DNA of 64,000 bases from Temperatibacter sp965603205 (lineage in GTDB: Bacteria; Pseudomonadota; Alphaproteobacteria; Sphingomonadales; Kordiimonadaceae): positions 124,001 to 188,000 of the forward strand of contig CBFDCC010000002.1 of assembly GCA_965603205.1 (NCBI GenBank), in the 5' to 3' direction. Under the pieces are notes generated by a model that had not been told where the DNA came from, ran no database searches, and was given only the letters and a program-made list of their open reading frames with translations. Shown piece after piece: positions 1 through 8,989 of the stretch; the stretch's first letter is position 1; each line of letters opens with the position of its first letter. The position numbers were made by a program, and so were the translations under genes.

Positions 1-181
1 TTATCGTTGTCCAGGCTAAGGCGCACATTATAAATGAAATGATGATCGCAAATAACTCAGCCAACAGATGAAAAGTTAAAAAATCAATCAACGAAATTGG
101 ATATAATAACAAAGCAAGAAGCAAGGGCACGAGCCATACTTCTAGGTAAATATTTAAACCATTGCTCCTTTTTGCACGCAT
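1..181 (-). CDS. N-terminus of a membrane sensor protein (MASE3-like), truncated by window edge
   Basis: An open frame reads leftward off the window from an ATG at 179-181, giving 60 visible residues without a stop. After a short basic N-terminus it has one hydrophobic segment (about residues 16-33) and a second (about 38-57) containing HLLAELFAIIISF and ending near AWTT. This spacing and the H-x2-AEL-x-I pattern resemble the first two helices of MASE3-type sensory membrane domains, which usually precede GGDEF or histidine kinase modules. The family assignment is by eye from a short piece. A GTG upstream at 202 is an alternative start. Confidence 0.5.
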   Translation of the reverse strand, partial: MRAKRSNGLNIYLEVWLVPLLLALLLYPISLIDFLTFHLLAELFAIIISFIMCALAWTTI

Positions 182-644
182 CCTGTCAACCCACCTGCAC
201 ACCTGATTGTAGTATTATACATTTTATACAAGTATAGCATTATACATTTCATACAGAAACTGCAAATAAATACCATCTGTCAAGGCCACACGTTCAGCCC
301 TAGCAAAAGCGCAATAGCAGTCCTATGTATCTATGTATCATCAAGTAAGTCTTACTAGTAATGACCCAGAACTCATGGCGCCTAGAAATGTTACCCCTGA
401 TAGTCCACCTATATGAAAAGTGGATAAAATGAGATTAAATTTACAGGTGAATTTCTATCAGCAACTCACCTATGCAATTTATAATACTATCACTATTCAA
501 CTCAGCAAAAATTTGCTATCACGTGAGGGCAGCTTGTCAAAAAGTGGGCCAAAGAGACAATCTAAACCACTGATATTATTGGCCTCAAAACAGCTCGTGT
601 AAAAATATATAAAACCGCTAAATACTGCGGCTTAAGGCGGTGAA
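182..644. other. Intergenic region between divergent genes
   Basis: About 460 bases, AT-rich, between the leftward membrane sensor gene and the rightward 5-oxoprolinase. It holds the direct repeat at 214-255 and a small inverted repeat CCGC/GCGG near 613-627 just before the oxoprolinase ribosome binding site. An open frame of 60 codons at 420-602 has no recognisable product and no good ribosome binding site, so I do not call it a gene. Confidence 0.5.
214..255. repeat. Two 17-bp direct repeats, possible operator
   Basis: ATTATACATTTTATACA at 214-230 recurs with one mismatch at 239-255, a spacing of 25 bp. It sits 35 bp upstream of the leftward sensor gene, so it could be a pair of regulator sites or overlapping -10-like sequences. 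Function is inferred from position only. Confidence 0.35.
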
Positions 645-3600
645 ATGGATAGTAAGCAGTGGGAATTTTGGATTGATAGGGGTGGTACTTTTACCGATGT
701 GATTGCACGACGTCCTGACGGTAGCTTTACAGCGAGTAAATATCTGTCTGAAAATCCAGAGCGCTATAAAGACGCGGCGGTGTTTGCCATGCGTGAGATT
801 ATGGGCGTGGCTGAAGATACAGCTTTCCCCTACGAGCAAGTAGACAGCATTAAAATGGGGACAACCGTTGCCACGAATGCGCTGCTGGAGCGCGAGGGCG
901 AGCCAACGTTACTGCTTATAAATCGCGGTTTTAAAGACGCGTTGCTGATCGGGCAGCAACACCGCGAAGGATTATTTGATCTAAAGCCACGCAGGCCACA
1001 GCCACTGTATGACGCAGTCTGCGAAGTCACTGGACGCATGGACGCTGACGGCCAAGAGATCCAAGCCTTTGACGTGGATGAATGCGAGCGTAAATTACAA
1101 GGCGTCTATGACACTGGATTACGCGCCATCGCCATTGTTTTCATGCATGGCTACCGCGCACCTGATCACGAGATTAAAGCAGCCGCGATTGCTAGTGAAA
1201 TCGGCTTTACCCAGATCAGCATGAGCCATCAAGCCTCCCCGCTGATTAAGATCATACCACGCGGCGACACCACCATTGCCGACGCTTATTTATCGCCCAT
1301 CCTGCATCGTTATGCGCGCCAAATCCAAGCGGCCGTTGGTGATACCCCGCTGTATTTCATGCAAAGCCACGGTGGTCTTGCTAACGCTGATCATTTCGAC
1401 GGTAAAGACGCAATATTATCTGGCCCTGCGGGCGGTATCGTCGGCGCGGCGGCTACGGCAAAAATGGCGGGTGAGACAGAAATTATCGGTTTTGACATGG
1501 GCGGCACCTCAACGGATGTATCCCATTATGCAGGCACATTTGAGCGCACATCAAATAGCGTGGTCGCGGGTGTAAAGGTCGCTGTGCCCATGATGGATAT
1601 CCACACGGTTGCGGCTGGTGGTGGCTCTATCTGTTCCTTTAAGGATGGTAGATTACAAGTCGGACCCGCCAGCGCTGGCGCTCACCCAGGCCCCGCGGCC
1701 TACGCAAAAGGTGGCCCCTTAACCGTTACTGACTGTAACACCCTGCTAGGTAAATTACAGCCAGCCTTGTTTCCATCAGTCTTTGGCCGTGACGGCAAAA
1801 GCCCGCTGGATATCCTTGCCGCCAAGAAGGCAGCGCAAGTCATCGTCGATCAAATCGCATCCGAATCAAGCGTTGTTTATACTGTACCTAGCCTTGCAGA
1901 AGGTTTTATCGCCATCGCCAACGAACATATGGCGCGGGCTATACGCAAGGTGTCGGTGGAGCGTGGTCATGACATCAAACGTCACGCGCTGCTTACATTT
2001 GGCGGGGCGGGTGGTCAGCATACATGCGGGGTAGCTGACGCACTAGGCATCACACGCGCCGTTGTGCCGCCTTTTTCTGGTGTGCTATCAGCGCTGGGTA
2101 TGGGGCTTGCTGATCTACGCACTATCGAGCAGAAATCCGTCACCAACCAGTCAGACGATTTGGACGGCATCATCACAGCACTGACCGCCACGGGTAGAAC
2201 CAAGCTTATAAGCCAAGGCGTGCAGACTGATCAGATTAAAACGAGCATCGCCCTGCATGTTAAATACAGTGGATCAGATACCACGCTGGCGATTGCAGAT
2301 GCACCAGATAATAATCTGCGCAGTAAGTTTGAAGCCGCGCACCAACAGGCCTTTGGCTTTACAGAGCCAGACCGTGATCTTATCATAGAGAGCATAGAGG
2401 TAGAATCTTTTGGCGGCGGCAATGCGGCAGCGCTTACCATCACACCAGAGATCGTAGCCGCAGATACAGCGCCTATATCCCATGAGTATTATTATCAGGG
2501 AGCGCCTCATACAACCCTATTTAGAACCAAAGAAACATTAAAAATTGGTGAAGCTATCAACGGTCCAGCAGTGATATTAGAAGGCAACGCAACAACGGTG
2601 ATTGATCCGGGGTGGTCAGCCACGCGCGACGATTGTGACAATTTACGTTTAGCCCGCATATCAGCCTTGACGCATGATGGGTTATCATCAAATAAAGCTG
2701 ATCCTGTGATGCTAGAAGTGTTTAATAACCTCTTCATGTCTGTGGCAGAGGAAATGGGCGCGGTACTGGCTAATACGGCCCAAAGCGTTAACGTAAAGGA
2801 GCGGCTCGATTTTTCATGTGCCGTATTTGATACTGGCGGTAATTTAGTCGCCAACGCCCCCCATATGCCCGTACACTTGGGTAGTATGGGCGATAGTGTA
2901 ATCGCTATTATAGACGCCAATAAACGCATCACAGCGACTGATGTCTTTATGGTCAATGATCCCTATGCAGGCGGCACACACCTACCCGATATAACGGTTG
3001 TCTCACCCGTGTTTATCGGCGTTAAAGACAAGCCCAGCTATTATGTAGCCTCACGCGGGCATCACGCAGACATTGGCGGTATAACACCAGGGTCCATGCC
3101 ACCACAGTCCACACATATAAACGAGGAAGGTATCCGTTTCACCAATTTCCATCTGGTGAAGGATGGCACATTCCAAGAAGAAACAGTGCGGGATGCGCTA
3201 AATAGCGGCGATTATCCTAGCCGTAATGTCGATCAAAATATTGCCGATCTAAAGGCACAGATTGCCGCGAACAAGCGCGGGTCCGAGCAAGTAATCCGCC
3301 TTGTGCATGATTTCACCCCAAGTGTGGTCTCTGCCTATATGGGATTTGTACGCGACAACGCAGAAATGGCAGTACGCGCTGCCATCACTAAGTTAAAAGA
3401 CGGTAGTGCCACTTACCCCATGGACTGCGGGGCCACCATCGCAGTTAAGATCAAAGTAGATAAAAATGCGGGTGAGGCCATTATAGATTTCACTGGTACC
3501 AGCCCTATTCATGACGGTAATTTCAACGCGCCACTGTCGGTAACAAAAGCCGCCGTTTTATATGTCTTCCGTTGCCTTGCAGGTAGTGACATTCCGCTAA

Positions 3601-4229
3601 ATGCAGGTTGCCTAGCACCGCTAAAGCTAATTGTGCCAGAAGGCTGCATGTTAAACCCCACCTATCCAGCGGCAGTCGTGGCGGGTAATGTTGAGACATC
3701 ACAGGCCGTGACTAATGCGCTGTTTATCGCAACAAATACGATGGCGAGCGCCCAAGGCACCATGAACAATCTGACATTCGGTGATGACACCCATCAATAT
3801 TATGAGACAATTGCTGGCGGCACAGGGGCTGGTGATGGCTTTGACGGGACTGATGCTATTCAAAGCCATATGACCAACAGCCGCCTGACAGATCCTGAAA
3901 TTTTAGAATGGCGTTACCCAGTTTACCTGCGCAAATTTGCCGTTAGGGATAATAGCGGCGGCGCAGGAAAATACAGTGGCGGCAACGGCCTCATTCGCGA
4001 GATTGAATTTATAAAACCCATGCAAGCCAGTATTTTATCAGGTCACCGCACCATTACCCCGCCAGGATTAAATGGCGGCAAGGGCGGCAAAACAGGTATC
4101 ACACACGTTATACGCACTGATGGCACCATCACCAATATGGCCGCAGCGGATAGCGCCTTGTTAAACACGGGTGATATATTACATATTGAAACCCCCGGCG
4201 GCGGCGGTTACGGTAAAAAAAATGAATGA
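645..4229 (+). CDS. 5-oxoprolinase (ATP-hydrolysing), fused HyuA-HyuB type
   Basis: The 1194-residue protein has both halves of the hydantoinase/oxoprolinase family in one chain: HyuA-like ATPase (about 5-680) and HyuB-like half (about 685-1190, ending in a glycine-rich GGGGYG). DRGGTFTDV at 11-19 is the nucleotide-binding motif, and its second residue is Arg as in eukaryotic-type 5-oxoprolinase rather than the Thr usual in N-methylhydantoinases. DMGGTSTDV near 284 is the second phosphate motif. Length fits single-chain 5-oxoprolinases. It should open 5-oxoproline to glutamate in the cytoplasm. The start has AAGGCGGTGA just upstream. The next gene begins 9 bases downstream, so the two are probably cotranscribed. 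Substrate is inferred from family. Confidence 0.9.
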   Translation: MDSKQWEFWIDRGGTFTDVIARRPDGSFTASKYLSENPERYKDAAVFAMREIMGVAEDTAFPYEQVDSIKMGTTVATNALLEREGEPTLLLINRGFKDALLIGQQHREGLFDLKPRRPQPLYDAVCEVTGRMDADGQEIQAFDVDECERKLQGVYDTGLRAIAIVFMHGYRAPDHEIKAAAIASEIGFTQISMSHQASPLIKIIPRGDTTIADAYLSPILHRYARQIQAAVGDTPLYFMQSHGGLANADHFDGKDAILSGPAGGIVGAAATAKMAGETEIIGFDMGGTSTDVSHYAGTFERTSNSVVAGVKVAVPMMDIHTVAAGGGSICSFKDGRLQVGPASAGAHPGPAAYAKGGPLTVTDCNTLLGKLQPALFPSVFGRDGKSPLDILAAKKAAQVIVDQIASESSVVYTVPSLAEGFIAIANEHMARAIRKVSVERGHDIKRHALLTFGGAGGQHTCGVADALGITRAVVPPFSGVLSALGMGLADLRTIEQKSVTNQSDDLDGIITALTATGRTKLISQGVQTDQIKTSIALHVKYSGSDTTLAIADAPDNNLRSKFEAAHQQAFGFTEPDRDLIIESIEVESFGGGNAAALTITPEIVAADTAPISHEYYYQGAPHTTLFRTKETLKIGEAINGPAVILEGNATTVIDPGWSATRDDCDNLRLARISALTHDGLSSNKADPVMLEVFNNLFMSVAEEMGAVLANTAQSVNVKERLDFSCAVFDTGGNLVANAPHMPVHLGSMGDSVIAIIDANKRITATDVFMVNDPYAGGTHLPDITVVSPVFIGVKDKPSYYVASRGHHADIGGITPGSMPPQSTHINEEGIRFTNFHLVKDGTFQEETVRDALNSGDYPSRNVDQNIADLKAQIAANKRGSEQVIRLVHDFTPSVVSAYMGFVRDNAEMAVRAAITKLKDGSATYPMDCGATIAVKIKVDKNAGEAIIDFTGTSPIHDGNFNAPLSVTKAAVLYVFRCLAGSDIPLNAGCLAPLKLIVPEGCMLNPTYPAAVVAGNVETSQAVTNALFIATNTMASAQGTMNNLTFGDDTHQYYETIAGGTGAGDGFDGTDAIQSHMTNSRLTDPEILEWRYPVYLRKFAVRDNSGGAGKYSGGNGLIREIEFIKPMQASILSGHRTITPPGLNGGKGGKTGITHVIRTDGTITNMAAADSALLNTGDILHIETPGGGGYGKKNE

Positions 4230-4238
4230 GGAATGTAC

Positions 4239-4562
4239 ATGATTGCTGACACAGTCAAACCACCCTATGTGGCCGTTATATTCACCAGCATCCGCACTGA
4301 CGCAGAGGCTGAGGCTTACGCGCAAACGGCCGAGCATATGATGGAACTAGCGGCGTCAATGGATGGCTATCTAGGTGTTGAGAGCGCCCGCGAAAATGAT
4401 TTGGGTATCACTGTGTCCTATTGGCGTAGTGAGGAAGATATCAAACGCTGGAAACAGCAAGGCGATCACGTGGCAGCACAAAAAGCAGGGCAGACAAAGT
4501 TTTATAAAACATATAAAACCCGCGTCGCCACCGTCACACGCGACTATGGCAATGCGGTGTAA
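4239..4562 (+). CDS. ABM-fold (antibiotic biosynthesis monooxygenase-like) small protein
   Basis: This protein of about 107 residues looks like a ferredoxin-like dimeric alpha/beta-barrel ABM domain: an N-terminal strand (PYVAVIFTS), a helix, then GYLGVESARE, a strand with SYW and a helix that starts with RSEEDIKRW. I chose ATG 4239 because GAGG at 4228-4231 is correctly spaced for it; an ATG at 4233 is too close. It lies 9 bases after the oxoprolinase, so it may be a translationally linked accessory. Members range from monooxygenases to stress proteins and the substrate is unknown. Confidence 0.75.
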   Translation: MIADTVKPPYVAVIFTSIRTDAEAEAYAQTAEHMMELAASMDGYLGVESARENDLGITVSYWRSEEDIKRWKQQGDHVAAQKAGQTKFYKTYKTRVATVTRDYGNAV

Positions 4563-4677
4563 ATTCACACTTAAATAATCTCTTAATCCTAAGATTAGAA
4601 AAATTAGCAGTAAATATCACTAAAATTTGATATCCTGTGTCTGGTAATGGGATTAAAATACCCTATCTATTACGAGT

Positions 4678-4808
4678 GCGAGGATACATAAATCCTAGGC
4701 AAAGCCGTACCGACTAAGCAGGAGGCCGAGCTAATGCGAGGATTGAAAAGAAAATCCTAGGCGCAGCCGTACCGACCAAGCGGGAGGCCGAGCTAATGCG
4801 AGGATTGA
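4678..4808 (+). repeat. Tandem intergenic repeat, modular GTACCGA family (two copies)
   Basis: Two near-identical units with a period of about 62 bp (AATCCTAGGC at 4691 and 4753) each contain GTACCGAC-x-AAGC-x-GGAGGCCGAGC followed by GCGAGGA. Related units occur at 30799, 33421, 33484, 44011, 44124 and 56503. The array ends 22 bases before cysE, whose own ribosome binding site AGAGGA follows it. Confidence 0.85.
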
Positions 4809-4830
4809 AAAAGAAAAAGAGGACTGTCAG

Positions 4831-5529
4831 ATGTTTGGGTTAAAGGCATTAAAAGCGCATATGGATGCGATCAGGGATAGAGACCCTGCAGCACGATCAA
4901 CGCTGGAGATTATTCTATTATACCCATCTGTGCACGCGGTAGCCCTACACCGCATTGCCCACCGTCTTTATGGCTGGGGTTTTATTTGGTTTTCTCGCTT
5001 CATTTCGCAGATTGCACGTTTCCTTACTGGTATTGAAATTCACCCCGGCGCGACCATCGGCGCCAAATTTTTCATTGATCACGGCGTTGGTGTGGTTATC
5101 GGAGAAACGGCTGAGATTGGTGATAATGTCATGCTGTATCACGGCGTAACGCTGGGCGGCGTCGCCCCTGACAAAGAAGGCCGCGTTAAGCGTCACCCTA
5201 CTCTGCTTGATAATGTGGTTATTGGTGCGGGCGCACAAATTCTTGGCCCCATCACCATCGGCGAAAACTCACGTGTTGGCGGCAACTCGGTTGTTACACG
5301 CGATGTGAAACCAAATGTAACTGTTGTTGGCATTCCCGCCAAAGAAATCAAGACTATGCAAAGCAAGCGTGAAGGCTTTATCGCTTATGGCACACCTTGT
5401 GACGAAGTGGCATCTGATCCTGCAAAGCTGATGGACTGTATGCGCAAAGAAATTGCAGCCCTGCGCAAACGCCTAGACAAGGCAGAGGCACAGGCGAAAA
5501 CAACTGGTAACGATAAAAAAGCCAGCTAA
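4831..5529 (+). CDS. cysE: Serine O-acetyltransferase
   Basis: The 232-residue protein makes O-acetylserine from serine and acetyl-CoA, the first step of cysteine synthesis. An N-terminal helical part (1-60) with HAVALHRIAHRL is followed by left-handed beta-helix hexapeptide repeats (about 65-175), including the family motif HPGATIG, the catalytic-region IDHGVGVVIGETAEIGD and YHGVTLGG. The charged C-terminal tail is rich in Lys and Ala. AGAGGA precedes the ATG by 9 bases. The gene is monocistronic, facing a convergent Lrp-type gene 3 bases downstream. Confidence 0.95.
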   Translation: MFGLKALKAHMDAIRDRDPAARSTLEIILLYPSVHAVALHRIAHRLYGWGFIWFSRFISQIARFLTGIEIHPGATIGAKFFIDHGVGVVIGETAEIGDNVMLYHGVTLGGVAPDKEGRVKRHPTLLDNVVIGAGAQILGPITIGENSRVGGNSVVTRDVKPNVTVVGIPAKEIKTMQSKREGFIAYGTPCDEVASDPAKLMDCMRKEIAALRKRLDKAEAQAKTTGNDKKAS

Positions 5530-5532
5530 CTT

Positions 5533-5958
5533 TTAGCGCTCAATCTTGGTCGTCAGCACAATGCTTGTTGTTGTGCGCTCTACACCCTGTAAATTTCTAA
5601 TCTTATCCAGCGCCTCATCAAGCGATTGCGGCGTAGCTGCGCGCACAATCGCTAGTAAATCAAACTCACCCGATATGGTATAAAGCGCCGTTAGCTCTAG
5701 TATCTTATGACACTGTGTCACTATATCATTTTGTGACATCGGTGAAATTTTTACCATCACATGGGCTGTTAGCTGTTTGCCCGTATGTTCTGGGTTTAAC
5801 TTTGCCGTATAGCCAATCACAATCTTATGATTTTCAAGACGATTTATACGGTCCTGCACTGTTGTTCTTGATAGCTTAAGTTGCCGTGCCAACTCGCTGG
5901 TACTTTGGCGGGCATTTTCGCGTAGCAATGCCAATAGTTTTTTATCTGTATCATCCAT
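5533..5958 (-). CDS. Lrp/AsnC-family regulator next to lysine genes
   Basis: At 141 residues it has the standard layout: N-terminal winged HTH (about 4-60, with SELARQLKLSRTTVQDRINRLE as recognition region) and C-terminal RAM/AsnC effector domain (about 65-141, with GEFDLLAIV). Such proteins form octamers that respond to amino acids. It is transcribed away from the lysine dehydrogenase gene with 172 bp between, so it probably regulates lysine catabolism. The effector is inferred from context. Confidence 0.93.
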   Translation of the reverse strand: MDDTDKKLLALLRENARQSTSELARQLKLSRTTVQDRINRLENHKIVIGYTAKLNPEHTGKQLTAHVMVKISPMSQNDIVTQCHKILELTALYTISGEFDLLAIVRAATPQSLDEALDKIRNLQGVERTTTSIVLTTKIER

Positions 5959-5982
5959 ATTTAATCACTTTACCGTTCAATG

Positions 5983-5995
5983 CGTCATTATGACG
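5983..5995. promoter_or_regulatory. 13-bp palindrome, candidate Lrp-type operator
   Basis: CGTCATTATGACG is a perfect palindrome 24 bp upstream of the Lrp-type gene, within the divergent promoter region. A half-site TATGACG recurs near 6032. It is a plausible autoregulatory site; no binding data. Confidence 0.4.
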
Positions 5996-6086
5996 GTACT
6001 TTATCATAATTTTATACATAATGAACCTTTTTTATGACGGATACACTTGCCACAATAGTTGCTGAATATGGGTAAGACTTAAAACA

Positions 6087-6098
6087 TACAAAATTGTA
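6087..6098. promoter_or_regulatory. Inverted repeat TACAA-AA-TTGTA upstream of lysine dehydrogenase gene
   Basis: TACAAAATTGTA lies 32 bp before the start of the lysine dehydrogenase-like gene. Its arms match the palindrome at 8892-8906 before the CoA-transferase operon, suggesting a shared regulator. The site is short and AT-rich, so chance is possible. Confidence 0.3.
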
Positions 6099-6130
6099 AA
6101 AACATACAGAGCATCAACGGAGAATATATC

Positions 6131-7213
6131 GTGAAAAAAATCTTGTTAATGGGCGCCGGTAAGATCGGTGAAATGATTTCAATTATGCTAGCATCATCTG
6201 GCGACTATCATGTAACGGTTGCTGACCGTGACGAGGCGGCCTTGGCGCGTATGCCAAAGCATCCAGCCGTAGATACTAAACAGGTTGACGCGCTTAACGA
6301 AGCACAGATGGACGAAGTAATGGCTGGTAAATATGCTGTGCTTATGGCTTGTGGCCACGTTATGACTCACGTGATTGCACCAGCGGCGAAAAAAGCGGGC
6401 GCACATTATTTTGATCTAACAGAAGACGTGAAATCTACGCAGCTCGTTAAAGATTTAGCAAAAGGCAGCGAAACAGCTTTCATTCCTCAGTGTGGTCTAG
6501 CGCCTGGCTTTATCGGTATTGTTGGTTATCACCTTACAAAAACTTTTGACACATTGCATGATGTTAACATGCGTGTTGGTGCACTGCCAAAGAATCCATC
6601 AAACGCATTGAAGTATAACCTTACATGGTCGTCTGATGGCCTAATCAATGAATATTGTCAGCCATGCGAAGCTATTAATGACGGCGTTTTCACAACAGTG
6701 CCACCATTAGAGCAGCTAGAGACAATCTCTATTAACGGTACAGAATACGAAGCGTTTAACACATCTGGCGGCCTTGGCACCCTGTGTGAGACACTAGATG
6801 GCAAAGTGCACAACATGAGCTATCGCACAATGCGTTACCCTGGTCACCGCGATATTTTAAAGCTACTTCTTCAAGATCTCCGCCTTAATGAGAACCAAGA
6901 CCTCATGCGTCAAATCTTTGAAAATGCCTTACCTATTACGACTGATGACGTTGTTGTAATATACGCAACAGTAACAGGCATGAAGGGCGGAAAGTTCTGC
7001 CAAGAAACATATGTGAACAAAGTTTACGCGCGTGAGATCAATGGCGAGTGGCACACAGCTATTCAGATCACAACAGCGGCTGGCATCTGTACGATGCTTG
7101 ATATGCTTGTGAACGGCGATCTGCCACAAAAAGGATTTGTACGCCAAGAAGATACTGATTTTGATATCTTCATTGCAAACCGTTTCGGCAAAGCTTATGC
7201 CTATGACCAGTAA
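6131..7213 (+). CDS. Saccharopine dehydrogenase-family protein, probable L-lysine 6-dehydrogenase
   Basis: The 360-residue protein has an N-terminal Rossmann fold with GAGKIGEM at 8-15 and the saccharopine-dehydrogenase-like C-terminal domain. CGLAPGF (about 121-127) matches the region found in lysine 6-dehydrogenases, which oxidise the epsilon-amino group of lysine with NAD to allysine, which cyclises to piperideine-6-carboxylate. The gene is followed 62 bp later by an ALDH7-type dehydrogenase that would oxidise this product to 2-aminoadipate, strongly supporting the role. Saccharopine dehydrogenase proper is an alternative, but no partner is seen. The ribosome binding site is ACGGAGA. Confidence 0.8.
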   Translation: MKKILLMGAGKIGEMISIMLASSGDYHVTVADRDEAALARMPKHPAVDTKQVDALNEAQMDEVMAGKYAVLMACGHVMTHVIAPAAKKAGAHYFDLTEDVKSTQLVKDLAKGSETAFIPQCGLAPGFIGIVGYHLTKTFDTLHDVNMRVGALPKNPSNALKYNLTWSSDGLINEYCQPCEAINDGVFTTVPPLEQLETISINGTEYEAFNTSGGLGTLCETLDGKVHNMSYRTMRYPGHRDILKLLLQDLRLNENQDLMRQIFENALPITTDDVVVIYATVTGMKGGKFCQETYVNKVYAREINGEWHTAIQITTAAGICTMLDMLVNGDLPQKGFVRQEDTDFDIFIANRFGKAYAYDQ

Positions 7214-7275
7214 GCAGTGTGTGTTACCACTACTGCTGAATAATTAGACCCTACAAAGAATTTAAGGAAATATAA

Positions 7276-8784
7276 ATGAGCCGTATTAACGCCATTATTA
7301 AAGACCTAGACATGGATATCGCCGATTTCACTGGCGGTACTATGGCAGTGAACAGCCCTATTGACGGCGCTGTTATTGGTAAGGTTATCGAAGACACCGC
7401 AGAGACAACATCTGCTAAGATTAAAGCTGCTGATGATGCCTTTAAAGCTTGGCGCCAAGTACCAGCACCACGCCGTGGTGAACTTGTTCGTCTGTTAGGT
7501 GAAGAGCTGCGCACTTACAAAGATGCACTTAGCGCACTTGTTACTGCTGAATGCGGTAAAATATTTGAAGAAGGCAAAGGCGAAGTTCAAGAGATGATCG
7601 ACATCTGTGACTATGCCGTTGGCCAAAGCCGTATGCTGCACGGCCTGACAATTGTATCAGAACGCCCGGGCCACCATATGCGTGAATATTGGCAGCCACT
7701 AGGCGTTATTGGTGTTATCTCTGCCTTCAACTTCCCTGTTGCAGTTTGGGCGTGGAATACGGCCCTTGCTCTTGTTTGCGGTGATAGTGTTGTTTGGAAG
7801 CCATCAGAGAAAACACCAATGACAGGTATCGCTTGTACAAAAATCTTAGAGCGTGCAATCGCTAAATTTGGTGATGATGCACCAAAAGGCCTTATCCAAC
7901 TTCTTATCGGTGGTCGCGATGTCGGTGAAGCAATGGTTGACGACGCACGTGTTGCACTGGTTTCAGCGACAGGCTCAACCCGTATGGGCCGCGAAGTTGG
8001 TCCTCGTGTTGCAGCTCGTTTTGGTAAAAGCCTTCTTGAGCTTGGCGGTAATAACGCAATCATCGTTGCACCATCAGCCGATCTAGACATGGCAATCCCT
8101 GGCATCGTATTTGGTGCCGTTGGAACCGCAGGACAGCGCTGTACATCAACACGTCGCCTGATCGTTCACTCAAGCGTTTATGACAATCTAGTACCGCGTC
8201 TAAAGAAGGCCTATACAGGCATTCGCATTGGCGATCCGTTAAAAGAAGGCACTCTTGTTGGCCCACTAGTTGACGAGCAGAGCTTTAACGCCATGGAAGC
8301 AGCACTTGCTGCGGCTAAATCAGAGGGCGGCACCGTTACAGGTGGTGGTCGTCACATGGTTGATGGTTGTGATGGTGGTTTCTACGCTATCCCAGCAATC
8401 GTTGAGATGCCAGCTCAGTCAAATTCAGTATGCGAAGAAACATTTGCACCAATACTATACATCATGAAATATGATGATATTGATGAGGCAATGAACATGC
8501 AAAACGGCGTACCACAAGGTCTGTCATCTTCTATCTTCACTACAGATGTGCGCGAAGCTGAGATGTTCATCTCCGCTTGGGGTTCAGATTGTGGTATCGC
8601 CAATGTTAATATCGGTACAAGTGGCGCTGAAATCGGCGGCGCATTCGGCGGCGAAAAAGAAACAGGTGGCGGCCGCGAAAGTGGCTCTGATGCTTGGCGT
8701 GCTTATATGCGTCGTCAGACAAGCACCGTTAACTACAGCCGTGAATTACCACTAGCACAGGGCATCAAGTTCGATCTTGATTAA
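7276..8784 (+). CDS. amaB: ALDH7-type aldehyde dehydrogenase, probable 2-aminoadipate semialdehyde (piperideine-6-carboxylate) dehydrogenase
   Basis: At 502 residues this is a full-length NAD-dependent aldehyde dehydrogenase close to the antiquitin (ALDH7) group. Catalytic Cys289 is in GQRCTSTRRL and the general base Glu255 in LELGGNN, an arrangement typical of antiquitins. SAFNFPVAVWAWN and the NAD-loop region VSATGSTRMG are intact. It should convert 2-aminoadipate 6-semialdehyde to 2-aminoadipate. It directly follows the lysine dehydrogenase, with AAGGAA before the start, and a terminator ends this two-gene unit. Confidence 0.92.
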   Translation: MSRINAIIKDLDMDIADFTGGTMAVNSPIDGAVIGKVIEDTAETTSAKIKAADDAFKAWRQVPAPRRGELVRLLGEELRTYKDALSALVTAECGKIFEEGKGEVQEMIDICDYAVGQSRMLHGLTIVSERPGHHMREYWQPLGVIGVISAFNFPVAVWAWNTALALVCGDSVVWKPSEKTPMTGIACTKILERAIAKFGDDAPKGLIQLLIGGRDVGEAMVDDARVALVSATGSTRMGREVGPRVAARFGKSLLELGGNNAIIVAPSADLDMAIPGIVFGAVGTAGQRCTSTRRLIVHSSVYDNLVPRLKKAYTGIRIGDPLKEGTLVGPLVDEQSFNAMEAALAAAKSEGGTVTGGGRHMVDGCDGGFYAIPAIVEMPAQSNSVCEETFAPILYIMKYDDIDEAMNMQNGVPQGLSSSIFTTDVREAEMFISAWGSDCGIANVNIGTSGAEIGGAFGGEKETGGGRESGSDAWRAYMRRQTSTVNYSRELPLAQGIKFDLD

Positions 8785-8813
8785 GATGCTGCGCCTTCTA
8801 CAGTAATGATTAT

Positions 8814-8853
8814 AAAAACAGGGCTTCGTGATTAGATGAGGCCCTGTTTTTTT
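8814..8853 (+). terminator. Rho-independent terminator after the dehydrogenase pair
   Basis: AAAACAGGGC pairs with GCCCTGTTTT across a short loop and is followed by a T run. It separates the lysine dehydrogenase unit from the CoA-transferase unit. Confidence 0.85.
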
Positions 8854-8891
8854 ATGGTCTATCCACTCTATATTTTGAGTGCAGACCATCG

Positions 8892-8906
8892 ATTACAAAT
8901 TGTAAT
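8892..8906. promoter_or_regulatory. 15-bp palindrome upstream of the CoA-transferase operon
   Basis: ATTACAAATTGTAAT is a perfect palindrome around a central A, 84 bp before the first gene of the operon and directly in its promoter region. It resembles the inverted repeat at 6087-6098. It is a good operator candidate for a lysine- or aminoadipate-responsive regulator. Confidence 0.45.
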
Positions 8907-8989
8907 GACTTTTTGATAATTTATAGTTTGTCTTAACGATTGATTAGAGTAGCGTGAAAGATAAATAAACAAAGAAGGTTGCCAATTAT

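Noticed and set aside
420..602. 60-codon open frame before the oxoprolinase gene
   Set aside because: No ribosome binding site, no recognisable features and composition like the surrounding AT-rich intergenic DNA.
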